Shown in pieces: positions 1 through 6,570 of a stretch of DNA of 10,809 bases. Source of the stretch: an uncultured Eubacteriales bacterium (GTDB lineage Bacteria > Bacillota > Clostridia > Oscillospirales > Oscillospiraceae); assembly GCA_905201305.1 (NCBI GenBank), contig CAJKNS010000064.1:1-10809 (forward strand). Direction: 5' to 3'. The position numbers were made by a program, and so were the translations under genes. Under the pieces are notes generated by a model that saw nothing but the letters and a program-made list of their open reading frames with translations, did not search any database and was not told the origin of the DNA. The stretch's first letter is position 1. Each line of letters opens with the position of its first letter.

Positions 1-2
1 AT

Positions 3-509
3 TTTGTCAACGAATATGCGCCGGAGCACATGGAAGTCATGACGCGCGACCCCTTTGTTGTGTTAGAGAAAATTAAGAACGCAGGCGAAATCCTGCTGGG
101 CGATTATACGCCGATCACGCTGTGCAATTTCCTGCTGGGCGTATTCTTTGTGGTGCCCGCAGGCGCACTGTATCGGAAGCTTAAGCCCAAGGACACCGCA
201 CATATGCCCCGTCAGGAGATCAAGTCCAAGGGTCTCAAGGCTGCCATCATCGGCTCTCTGGTTGGCACCGTCGTCATGGCTGCCGCTTCCGTTCCCCTGA
301 ACTACTTTGTCACCTATCCCATTTATGCCAAAATGTTCGGCGGCATGGAGCTGATCGTCAGCGCTTATCAGAGCATACTTCCCTCTATGAAGAGCCTGCT
401 CCAGTGCCTGATCGTGTTCAATATGCCATTTACGTTTGTAAAGGGACTGCTGGACGTGCTGCTGTGCCTTGTGATCTATAAGCCCCTGTCTCCCCTGCTG
501 CATAAGTAA
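3..509 (+). CDS. RibU-like ECF transporter S component, 5'-truncated by window edge
   Basis: Substrate-binding membrane subunit of an energy-coupling factor (ECF) vitamin importer, most like the riboflavin-binding RibU/FmnP group; it would work in the cytoplasmic membrane with the EcfA/A'/T module. The frame is open to the window edge: codons before the first Met (position 30) read FVNEYAPEH without a stop, so the Met at 30 is probably internal and the real start lies upstream. About 168 residues are visible, against roughly 190-210 for the family, so one or two N-terminal helices are missing. Visible family features are the NFLLGVFFVVPAGALYRK segment, a hydrophobic span ending PLNYFVTYPIYAKMF, and the closing helix with MPFTFVKG and the C-terminal IYKPLSPLL. 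These resemble RibU-type proteins from Clostridia by memory of the family. Substrate assignment to riboflavin is inferred; any FMN riboswitch would lie outside the window. Transcription ends at the hairpin at 525-563. Confidence 0.8.
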   Translation, partial: FVNEYAPEHMEVMTRDPFVVLEKIKNAGEILLGDYTPITLCNFLLGVFFVVPAGALYRKLKPKDTAHMPRQEIKSKGLKAAIIGSLVGTVVMAAASVPLNYFVTYPIYAKMFGGMELIVSAYQSILPSMKSLLQCLIVFNMPFTFVKGLLDVLLCLVIYKPLSPLLHK

Positions 510-524
510 TTTCTGATTTATAGT

Positions 525-563
525 ATAAACGCCTGAACCGTTTTCTGCGGTTCAGGCGTTTAT
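525..563. terminator. Bidirectional hairpin terminator between convergent genes
   Basis: ATAAACGCCTGAACCG (525-540) and CGGTTCAGGCGTTTAT (548-563) are perfect reverse complements, giving a 16-bp stem with a 7-nt loop TTTTCTG. The hairpin lies between the stop of the RibU-like gene (509) and the stop of rmuC (572), which converge on it, so it can serve both strands. The A/T ends of the stem supply short U-tracts in either direction; no long T-run follows. Confidence 0.85.
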
Positions 564-571
564 CTATATCC

Positions 572-2083
572 TTATTCTCCGTCCGTTTCCAGCAGCCGCT
601 GCGCGTCCGGCTCCTCCAGCTGCTGAATATCCCGGAGCTTTCGGTTGATGGCGCGGGTTCTGGTGCCCATGAGAGTGTCCAGGTCCTTGCTGGTCTGCTG
701 GAGATGCCCCTGCATTTTCTGCATCACATCCTCAAACTTTGCAAACTCCGTCTTTACCGCGCCAAGCACCTGCCAGACCTCACTGCTGCGCTTCTGAATC
801 GCCAGCGTGCGGAAGCCCATTTGCAGGGAGTTCAGCAGCGCTGCCATGGTGCTGGGTCCGGCAACGTTGATGCCATAGTCCTTTTGCAGCAGCTCAATCA
901 TGCCCATGTTCACCACCTCGGCATACAGCCCCTCAAAGGGCAGGAACAGGATGCCGAAGGTGGTGGTATAGGGCGGCTCCACATATTTATCCCGGATGTC
1001 CTTGGCACTCTTTTTCAGCACGGTTTCCAGGGCTTTTCTCGCCTCCGTCACCGCCTGAGGATTGCCGGATGCCGCTGCCTCCTGAAGGTGCATATACGTA
1101 TCTCCTGGAAACTTGGAGTCGATGGGCAGATAGACCTTTTCGCCATCGTTTCCCGGCAGCTTTACCGCAAATTCTACCCGCTCCCTCGAACCGGGAATGG
1201 TTGCCACATTGGTGTCATACTGCTCCGGAGACAGGATTTCCTCCAGAATGGCGCCCAACTGAATCTCACCCAGGATGCCGCGGGTTTTCACGCCGGAGAG
1301 CACCTGCTTGAGCCCGCCTACATCGCTGGCAAGATGCTGCATCTCGCCCAGTCCCTTATAGACCTGCTCCAGCTGCTGGGATACCGCCTGGAAGGAGTCC
1401 GTAATCTTCTTTTGCAGGGTATCCTGAAGCTTTTCATCCACAGTGCCCCGGATCTCATCCAGCTTTTTGGCGTTCTCCTGGCGCATTTCCTGCATGGACG
1501 CCGCCATGCTCTGCCGCAGGGCATCCAGCTTTTGCTCATTCATCTGGTCCAAATGCTGGAGCCGCTGATCCATCGCCTGCATCTGCTTCACCATAGAAGC
1601 GTTCATGGTCTGCATCTGCTTTTCCATGGAGGCATTCATGGTCTCCTGCCGCGCCATCACATGCCGGTCAATGCTGTCGAGCTTTTCGCTCTGCTGCTGT
1701 GCCGCCGTTTCCTGCCCCTGGCTCACAGAGGTTTTCATGGTGTTCAGCCCGGTTTTCAGTTCTCCGCTCATGGTGCGGATATGCTCTCCCAGACTGCTGG
1801 TCAGAGTGCCCACGCTGGCGTTGATGCCCTGTCCCAGAGTTCCAACGGCACTCACCACCGCATTCTGGGTCTGTGTTGCAGTAGCTTGCTCCTGCTGCCG
1901 AAGACGCACCTCCAGTTGCTCCAGCTGCTCTCTGGTCTGCGCTCTGGTGACTTCCGGGTCCAGCTTCTCCTGGAACTCGGCAAGCTGCTGCTCCAACTCC
2001 TGGGTCTTTTTCAGTCCGGTTTGCTGCTTCAAAATCAAAAACGCCGCTGCCGCCAGCAGCACTGCCAGCATTAAAATCTCCAT
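572..2083 (-). CDS. rmuC: DNA recombination protein RmuC family
   Basis: 503-residue RmuC-family protein. In E. coli, RmuC limits recombination at inverted repeats, and the domain belongs to the restriction-endonuclease-like fold group; the exact activity here is unknown. Residues 1-18 form one N-terminal membrane anchor (MEILMLAVLLAAAAFLIL). Residues about 25-250 are a Gln/Met/Lys-rich coiled coil, including a tandem 11-residue repeat at 149-170. The conserved RmuC domain occupies roughly 255-480, with TRGILGEIQLGAILEEIL (267-284), PIDSKFPG (320-327), TFGILFLPFEGLYAE (375-389) and GPSTMAALLNS (409-419), all in the family's usual order. It is encoded 9 nt downstream of ymdB, and its Shine-Dalgarno TAAGGAGG overlaps the ymdB stop codon, supporting co-transcription and coupled translation. 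The start fits this site, with 4 nt after GGAGG. Length and architecture are normal for the family. Confidence 0.93.
   Translation of the reverse strand: MEILMLAVLLAAAAFLILKQQTGLKKTQELEQQLAEFQEKLDPEVTRAQTREQLEQLEVRLRQQEQATATQTQNAVVSAVGTLGQGINASVGTLTSSLGEHIRTMSGELKTGLNTMKTSVSQGQETAAQQQSEKLDSIDRHVMARQETMNASMEKQMQTMNASMVKQMQAMDQRLQHLDQMNEQKLDALRQSMAASMQEMRQENAKKLDEIRGTVDEKLQDTLQKKITDSFQAVSQQLEQVYKGLGEMQHLASDVGGLKQVLSGVKTRGILGEIQLGAILEEILSPEQYDTNVATIPGSRERVEFAVKLPGNDGEKVYLPIDSKFPGDTYMHLQEAAASGNPQAVTEARKALETVLKKSAKDIRDKYVEPPYTTTFGILFLPFEGLYAEVVNMGMIELLQKDYGINVAGPSTMAALLNSLQMGFRTLAIQKRSSEVWQVLGAVKTEFAKFEDVMQKMQGHLQQTSKDLDTLMGTRTRAINRKLRDIQQLEEPDAQRLLETDGE
1574..1639 (-). repeat. Tandem 33-bp repeat within the rmuC coiled coil
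   Basis: Two adjacent 11-residue units, MNASMEKQMQT (residues 149-159) and MNASMVKQMQA (160-170), are encoded by two adjacent 33-bp units with mostly matching bases. An 11-residue spacing fits a hendecad coiled coil, so the duplication lengthens the helix without breaking its register. Confidence 0.7.
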
Positions 2084-2087
2084 AGCT

Positions 2088-2095
2088 CCTCCTTA
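2088..2095 (-). promoter_or_regulatory. Shine-Dalgarno of rmuC fused to the ymdB stop codon
   Basis: On the minus strand the ymdB stop codon TAA is the first three bases of TAAGGAGG, followed by AGCT and the rmuC ATG at 2083. A ribosome ending ymdB therefore stops on the rmuC initiation site, which suggests coupled translation. This site also fixes the rmuC start. Confidence 0.8.
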
Positions 2096-2866
2096 TACCG
2101 TAAACCGCTGGGCATCCACACACCGCCCGGTGTCCGTATCCACCGTGAACACTGCGCCGGACAGGCAGCAGGGACCGTCCGCCGCCTGATAGCGGCTATA
2201 AAGTCCCCCTCGGAACTTCTCAATGGACAGCTCCGGGCGAATGCCGATGACGGACTGCTTCGGTCCCGTCATGCCAAGGTCCGTAATATAGCCGGTGCCC
2301 TGGGGCAGAATTTGCACATCCGCCGTTGGCACATGGGTATGAGTGCCCCAAACTGCCGTGACCCGTCCGTCCAGCAGATAGCCCATTGCCAGCTTTTCCG
2401 AAGTGGCTTCCGCATGAAAATCCAAAAGAATCAGCTTTGTCTCCTGCATCTGGGACAGAATTTTGTCGATCTGGAGGAACGGATTGTCCGGACCGTAGTC
2501 CATATTCACCCGCCCAATGAGATTGATGACGCCAATGGGTCCCAGCCCCGAATCAAAAATACCCCAGCCCCGCCCGGGATTCTGCGGGGCATAGTTTGCC
2601 GGACGCAGAATATAGGGGATGTCGTCCAGATAATTGAGAATCGAGCGCTGCCGAAACGCATGGTTGCCCAGGGTAATCACATCTGCCCCGGCGTCCAGCA
2701 TATCCTCCGCCTGCTGGGGGGTCAGACCTACGTTGGAGGCATTTTCGCCGTTGACCACGGTAAATGCCGCCTGATACTGCTTCCGAAGCATGGGCAGCTT
2801 CTTCCGCAGATAAGAAAGCCCCTGGGGCGCTACCACATCCCCCACTGCCAGAATATTCGCCTGCAT
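2093..2866 (-). CDS. ymdB: YmdB-family metallophosphoesterase (TIGR00282-type)
   Basis: 257-residue dinuclear-metal phosphoesterase of the YmdB family; the Bacillus subtilis member hydrolyses 2',3'-cyclic nucleotides and affects biofilm and motility decisions. Expected metal ligands are all in place: GD with Asp10, NGEN with Glu41/Asn42, GNH with Asn68, DFHAEATSEK with His151, and GTHTHV with His176 and His178. The family-typical stretch YITDLGMTGP follows at 193-202. The start is the ATG at 2866 rather than the in-frame ATG at 2887. AAAGGGAG lies 7 nt before 2866, and the protein then begins MQANILAVGDVV, matching the family N-terminus; the upstream Met would add a non-conserved MQKGRNI. A sigma-A-like promoter lies at 2903-2931. 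The gene leads a two-gene unit with rmuC, unlike Bacillus where it neighbours rny. Function is secure at family level; the physiological substrate here is not known. Confidence 0.93.
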   Translation of the reverse strand: MQANILAVGDVVAPQGLSYLRKKLPMLRKQYQAAFTVVNGENASNVGLTPQQAEDMLDAGADVITLGNHAFRQRSILNYLDDIPYILRPANYAPQNPGRGWGIFDSGLGPIGVINLIGRVNMDYGPDNPFLQIDKILSQMQETKLILLDFHAEATSEKLAMGYLLDGRVTAVWGTHTHVPTADVQILPQGTGYITDLGMTGPKQSVIGIRPELSIEKFRGGLYSRYQAADGPCCLSGAVFTVDTDTGRCVDAQRFTV

Positions 2867-2873
2867 TATATTT

Positions 2874-2881
2874 CTCCCTTT
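2874..2881 (-). promoter_or_regulatory. Ribosome binding site deciding the ymdB start
   Basis: AAAGGGAG on the minus strand lies 7 nt upstream of the ATG at 2866. The alternative in-frame ATG at 2887 lies upstream of this site and has no comparable purine-rich motif placed before it, so 2866 is preferred. Confidence 0.7.
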
Positions 2882-2902
2882 CTGCATCTATGATTACTCT
2901 AT

Positions 2903-2931
2903 ATTATATCGTCTCCTGGACTTGATTACAA
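2903..2931 (-). promoter_or_regulatory. Sigma-A-type promoter of ymdB-rmuC
   Basis: Minus strand TTGTAA (-35, 2926-2931), a 17-nt spacer and a consensus TATAAT (-10, 2903-2908). It lies after the rhaD terminator and about 37 nt before the ymdB start, implying a short leader. The -10 is perfect and the -35 matches 4 of 6 positions. It makes ymdB-rmuC independent of the rha operon. Confidence 0.75.
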
Positions 2932-2976
2932 GGAGATTCCTGCCGCTTCCAATTGGTTGGGTAAAATTTCGGACAG

Positions 2977-3014
2977 AAAAGCACCCTCAACGCTATTTCT
3001 AACATTGAGGGTGC
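2977..3014 (-). terminator. Intrinsic terminator of the rhaBAD operon
   Basis: On the minus strand GCACCCTCAA (3005-3014) pairs with TTGAGGGTGC (2981-2990) as a perfect 10-bp stem with a 14-nt loop, followed immediately by TTTT (2977-2980). It begins 14 nt after the rhaD stop codon and separates the rha operon from ymdB-rmuC. Confidence 0.88.
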
Positions 3015-3027
3015 CTCGATATTTTGT

Positions 3028-3840
3028 TTAATGGAGATATCCGGGTCTTACCGTGACTCCAAAATGCTTCACCAGCTGCTTCATCTGGTCGTCGGTGATG
3101 GTCTGCTTCCAGGGGAGATGGGCGATCTTCATATAGATTTCCGCCGCCTTTTCTGCGGTTTCAATGAGTCCAAAGGCTTCGTCCAGATCCCGTCCGGCGC
3201 CGTAAAGTCCATGCTGCGCCCAGACCACCAGACGTGCGGTTTTCATCTTCTCCGCGGTTGCCACGCCGATTTCATTGGTGCCGCAAAGCATCCAGGGCAG
3301 CACATTCACGCCGTCCGGGAATACCACCACGCACTCGGTACACATCTGCCACAACGTCCGGGTAAATGCCACCTCGTCCAGATCGTGCACATAGGTCATT
3401 GCCAGGAGATTGGTGGGATGGCAGTGCATGATTACCCGGTTCTCCGGGTCCATTTCCATTCTCACCTTGTGGCTCATCATATGCGCCGGCAGCTCTGAGG
3501 TGAACTTGCCGCCGTCGGAATATCCCCAAAGGAGCTCAGCCACGCTGCCCCCCTGCGCCATTCGAAGCAGTCCTAGGTTCCTGGCGGGATCATAGGGCAC
3601 GTTTTTAAAGTACTTTCCGGTGCCGGTGACCAGAAAATACATTCCCTCCAGCTCTGGCTGAGAAAAGCCCGTGGGAATCTCCCGGATCACCTTTGCGGTG
3701 TCCAGATATTCCGCCACCTCTTCTTCAGTTAAGCGGAGGCTGATGTTGCCGCCGTTCCGCTCATCCCAGCCCTGCCGGTACATATTCTCCGCCGTGCGGA
3801 TCATCTCCACCATCCAAGGCGCCGTCAAAATATCCTTCAT
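3028..3840 (-). CDS. rhaD: L-rhamnulose-1-phosphate aldolase
   Basis: 270-residue class II (zinc) aldolase that splits L-rhamnulose-1-phosphate into dihydroxyacetone phosphate and L-lactaldehyde in the cytoplasm, the last dedicated step of rhamnose breakdown. Residues matching the E. coli enzyme's zinc site are visible: His139 and His141 in MHCHPTN and His210 in WAQHGLYG. Glu116 in TSELPAH matches the catalytic Glu. The phosphate-binding GGNIS motif is at 30-34 and TGTGKYF at 72-78. Length is close to the roughly 274 of E. coli RhaD. The start lies 3 nt after the rhaA stop (TAA TAC ATG), and only a weak GCGGG-like Shine-Dalgarno lies in the 3' end of rhaA, so translation probably depends on ribosomes arriving from rhaA. 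It is the last gene of rhaB-rhaA-rhaD, followed by a strong terminator. Confidence 0.96.
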   Translation of the reverse strand: MKDILTAPWMVEMIRTAENMYRQGWDERNGGNISLRLTEEEVAEYLDTAKVIREIPTGFSQPELEGMYFLVTGTGKYFKNVPYDPARNLGLLRMAQGGSVAELLWGYSDGGKFTSELPAHMMSHKVRMEMDPENRVIMHCHPTNLLAMTYVHDLDEVAFTRTLWQMCTECVVVFPDGVNVLPWMLCGTNEIGVATAEKMKTARLVVWAQHGLYGAGRDLDEAFGLIETAEKAAEIYMKIAHLPWKQTITDDQMKQLVKHFGVTVRPGYLH

Positions 3841-3843
3841 GTA

Positions 3844-5103
3844 TTAAACCCGCTTTCTCAGTACCGAATTTTCATAGTCCTCTACGGTCTTCATCCACTG
3901 ACCGTCTGCGGGAACACCGCAGGAATCGCAGTATTCCTTCCAGACCTCGCCAAAGGGCAGGGTCTTCAGTTCCTCCTGCTGCACCAGCAGCTGGGTGAAT
4001 TTGCCCTGATCCTGAAGTTTTTTCAGGTCTGCATGGGGCGTCAAAAGCGCGTACAGCAGCGCCTTTTCTACATTCCGGAAGCCCGCCGTCCAGGCAGCCA
4101 CTCGGTTGATGGAAGCATCGAAATAATCCAGAGCAATATTGACTCTGCCCTCCAGTCCGCCGCAGCGAACGATCTCCTTGCAGGTTTCCTTGGTTTCATC
4201 ATCCAGCAGCACCACATGGTCCGAATCCCAGCGGACGCCACGGGTGATATGCAGCGCAATCTCCGGGAAGAACGTCAGCAGCGCCGGAATTTTATCGCTG
4301 ACCAGCTCTGTGGGATGATAGTGCCCGTTATCCATCAGCGGAATGCACTTGTCCTTGTGCAGCGTCGCATACAGCAGCGTAAACTCCGCAGAACCGGCAG
4401 TATACGCCTCCACGCCGATGCCAAACACCTTGGACTCCACACAGGGCTTTACCTCATCAAAATTATACGGCTCCGACAAAATTTCGTCAAGAGATTCCTG
4501 ATAGCGCTGTCTCGGTCCCATGCGGTCCGCGGGAATATCCTTAAAGCCGTCACCGGTCCAGATGTTCATGGTGCAGCTCTGTCCCAGCTCCCGTGCCAGA
4601 TAGGAGGAAATCCGGATGCAGGCTTTTCCGTGCTCCACCCAGAACCTGCGGGTTTCCGAATCTGGAGAGGACAGGGTCAGCGGGTCACACTTGGGATGGC
4701 TGAAAAACGTGGGATTAAAGTCTGCGCCCAGTCCCCGCTCCCTGCAGAATTCCACCCATTTTGCAAAATGCTTGGGCTCCAGCTTATCCCGGTCTACCCA
4801 GCCGCCATTCTCCGGCGCAAAAATCGCATAGGAAGCATGGAGATTGATTTTCTTTTTGCCGGGGCACAGCTTTAACACCTGGTCGATGTCCGCCATCAGC
4901 TCCTCAGGCGTTCTGGCTCTGCCGGGATAATTGCCGGTGGTCTGAATGCCGCCGGTGAGGGCAGCGTCCTTCTGGTCAAAGCCCTTTACGTCGTCGCCCT
5001 GCCAGCAGTGAAGTGAAATGGGCACCTCCTTCAGCCGTGCAATGGCAGCATCCGTATCAATGCCAATTGCCCCATATGCCTGCTTTGCTTCCTGATAACT
5101 CAT
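3844..5103 (-). CDS. rhaA: L-rhamnose isomerase
   Basis: 419-residue L-rhamnose isomerase, the same length as the E. coli enzyme. It converts L-rhamnose to L-rhamnulose using a TIM-barrel active site with divalent metals. Visible family blocks are HASYAIFAPE (89-98), MNIWTGDGFKDIPADR (179-194), VESKVFG with Glu223 and Lys225, DNGHYHPTE with Asp258 and His261, LHITR with His285, RWDSDHVV with Asp293 and Asp295, and LDYFDASINR with Asp326. Lined up by motif, these match the metal-binding and catalytic positions I recall for the E. coli protein. The ATG overlaps the rhaB stop as ATGA (5100-5103), and GGAGG lies 7 nt upstream, so it has its own strong site as well as coupling to rhaB. The product feeds RhaB, although the gene lies after it. 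Confidence 0.97.
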   Translation of the reverse strand: MSYQEAKQAYGAIGIDTDAAIARLKEVPISLHCWQGDDVKGFDQKDAALTGGIQTTGNYPGRARTPEELMADIDQVLKLCPGKKKINLHASYAIFAPENGGWVDRDKLEPKHFAKWVEFCRERGLGADFNPTFFSHPKCDPLTLSSPDSETRRFWVEHGKACIRISSYLARELGQSCTMNIWTGDGFKDIPADRMGPRQRYQESLDEILSEPYNFDEVKPCVESKVFGIGVEAYTAGSAEFTLLYATLHKDKCIPLMDNGHYHPTELVSDKIPALLTFFPEIALHITRGVRWDSDHVVLLDDETKETCKEIVRCGGLEGRVNIALDYFDASINRVAAWTAGFRNVEKALLYALLTPHADLKKLQDQGKFTQLLVQQEELKTLPFGEVWKEYCDSCGVPADGQWMKTVEDYENSVLRKRV

Positions 5104-6365
5104 GCTAATTCCTCCATTTGAATGTGTAGATTGCCCAGTGCCGTCGCCTCAATGGGCCGCGCAATCACACGTTTCCCGGTATACTGCTCGGTCAGCTCAT
5201 TTAAATACTCGTTCTTCGCGCCGCCGCCAACAATATAAAGCAGGTCCCAGCTGCGTCCGGTAATCCGCTCCAGCTCCCGTACCGCCGCGCCATAGCAGCT
5301 GGCAAGGGAATGATGCACGCTGGCAAGCAGCTGCCCATCGGTGAGATCATGCTCTCCCAGCAGACCAAGAATCGCCGCTTTCATATCCTCCGGCGCCGAG
5401 AGTTCCGGTGCATTTACGTCAAAGATCCGTTTTTCTCCGCATGCTTTTGCCATTTCCGCCATTTCACCGTAGGAATACCCCAGCTGCTTCCGGAGGTTTT
5501 GGAGAATCCACATCCCCATAATGTTGCGCAGAAAGCGAATATAGCCCACGCCGCCTTCGTTGGTAAAGTTTGCCTGCTGCGCCGCTTGTGTCAGCACCGG
5601 CTCCGGCAGCTTTGCCCCAAGCAGCGACCAGGTGCCGCTGCTGAGGAACAGTCCCTCCTGCTCCATGGGAATGCCCTCCACTGCCGATGCCGTATCATGA
5701 CTGGGACACAGCACCACGGGAATTCTCTGATATTGCCCAGCTTCTGTTCCCGGCTGATACAGCGGTCCAAACAGCTGCTCCGGCAACCCCAGTTTTTGAA
5801 TCAGCTCCAGGTCATAGTCGCCGGTTCTGGCATGAACCAGTCCGGTGGTGGTTGCATTGGTGTATTCGTGCATTTTGTTTCCGGTGAGTCTCCAGTTTAA
5901 ATACTCCGGCAGCATCAAAAAGCCGTCTGCACCCTCCAGCCGTCCGGCTGCCCGGTCAGCGCAGAGCTGATAGACGGTGTTAAAGGGCTGATACTGAATG
6001 CCGGGTCTGGCATAGAGCCCCGAAAAGCTTACCGTTTCATGCACCTTCGGAATCACCGCTTCGGTCCGGTCATCCCGATAGGCATAGCAGGGCGTCACCG
6101 GCGTCTCCCCCCGAAGCAGGACGTAATCCACGCCCCAGGTGTCGATGGCAAGGCTCCGGATTTTCCCCTGCTTTTTTGCCTTCTGGATGCCAATGCGGAC
6201 CTCGGATTCCAGCCGGTCTATGTTCCATACCTGATGTCCGTTTTCCCGCTCCATGCCGTTGGGAAACCGGTAAACCTCCCTGGTGTGCAGTCCCGTTTCA
6301 TCCTGCCAGCCCAAAATATGCCGTCCGGAGGATGCGCCAATGTCGATTGCAAGGCAGTATTCCAT
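5100..6365 (-). CDS. rhaB: Rhamnulokinase with a short C-terminus
   Basis: 421-residue FGGY-family kinase phosphorylating L-rhamnulose at C1 with ATP, in the cytoplasm. Family motifs are DIGASSGR (8-15, phosphate loop), DTWGVDYVLL (75-84), YRDDRT (96-101), EYTNATTT (167-174), SHDTASAV with the likely catalytic base Asp224, SSGTWSLLG (242-250), TNEGG (268-272) and YIVGGGAKNEYLNEL (377-391). It ends shortly after PIEATALGN (404-412), whereas E. coli RhaB (489 residues) continues about 50 residues beyond this point; the C-terminal helix region is therefore absent. All catalytic motifs are present, so it is probably active. Its stop overlaps the rhaA start (ATGA), a clean junction without an obvious frameshift. 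Upstream AAAGGGGGC lies about 8 nt before the ATG. It is the first gene of the operon, and the promoter is proposed at 6401-6428. Confidence 0.93.
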   Translation of the reverse strand: MEYCLAIDIGASSGRHILGWQDETGLHTREVYRFPNGMERENGHQVWNIDRLESEVRIGIQKAKKQGKIRSLAIDTWGVDYVLLRGETPVTPCYAYRDDRTEAVIPKVHETVSFSGLYARPGIQYQPFNTVYQLCADRAAGRLEGADGFLMLPEYLNWRLTGNKMHEYTNATTTGLVHARTGDYDLELIQKLGLPEQLFGPLYQPGTEAGQYQRIPVVLCPSHDTASAVEGIPMEQEGLFLSSGTWSLLGAKLPEPVLTQAAQQANFTNEGGVGYIRFLRNIMGMWILQNLRKQLGYSYGEMAEMAKACGEKRIFDVNAPELSAPEDMKAAILGLLGEHDLTDGQLLASVHHSLASCYGAAVRELERITGRSWDLLYIVGGGAKNEYLNELTEQYTGKRVIARPIEATALGNLHIQMEELA

Positions 6366-6400
6366 GCCGCTTTGCCCCCTTTATCGATCAGGATAGCCCT

Positions 6401-6428
6401 ATTGTACCAGTCCCACCGCCGAAAACAA
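6401..6428 (-). promoter_or_regulatory. Candidate promoter of rhaBAD
   Basis: Minus strand TTGTTT (6423-6428), a 16-nt spacer, then TACAAT (6401-6406). The -10 differs from consensus at one position and the -35 is weak (3 of 6), as expected for a promoter needing an activator or induction. ATAG-CC-CTAT (6393-6402) overlaps the -10 as a small inverted repeat and could be an operator, but this is speculative. Confidence 0.45.
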
Positions 6429-6530
6429 GGTCCGTTTCTTCGCGGAATATGTCCGATTTTTCCGGATTTTTCTTGGGCAACACCGCACAAATGCGTCTGC
6501 GGATTCTGCCGGATCTTTTCCGCCAGAAAT

Positions 6531-6545
6531 ACGTTTGTAAAACGT
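6531..6545. promoter_or_regulatory. Perfect inverted repeat upstream of the polymerase-like gene
   Basis: ACGTTT-GTA-AAACGT is a perfect 6-bp inverted repeat with a 3-nt centre, ending 25 nt before the ATG at 6571 and lying just upstream of the AGGAGG site. The size and symmetry would suit a dimeric repressor operator. I see no convincing -35/-10 pair for the plus-strand gene in the 205-bp intergenic region, so its relation to a promoter is not established. Confidence 0.3.
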
Positions 6546-6570
6546 TGCCTAAGGATACAGGAGGAAAAAC

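Noticed and set aside
704..2074. Plus-strand open frame of 456 codons opposite rmuC
   Set aside because: His/Leu/Gln-rich translation typical of antisense reading of a Gln/Glu-rich coiled coil; the minus strand encodes a clear RmuC family protein.
4033..4875. Plus-strand open frame of 280 codons opposite rhaA
   Set aside because: It lies wholly within a well-supported rhaA gene, has no recognisable family features and no convincing start site.
6535..6550. Possible CcpA catabolite-response element (TTGTAAAACGTTGCCT)
   Set aside because: Spacing is off by one base from the usual cre pattern (TGNAANCG), so the match fails; only the inverted repeat is reported.
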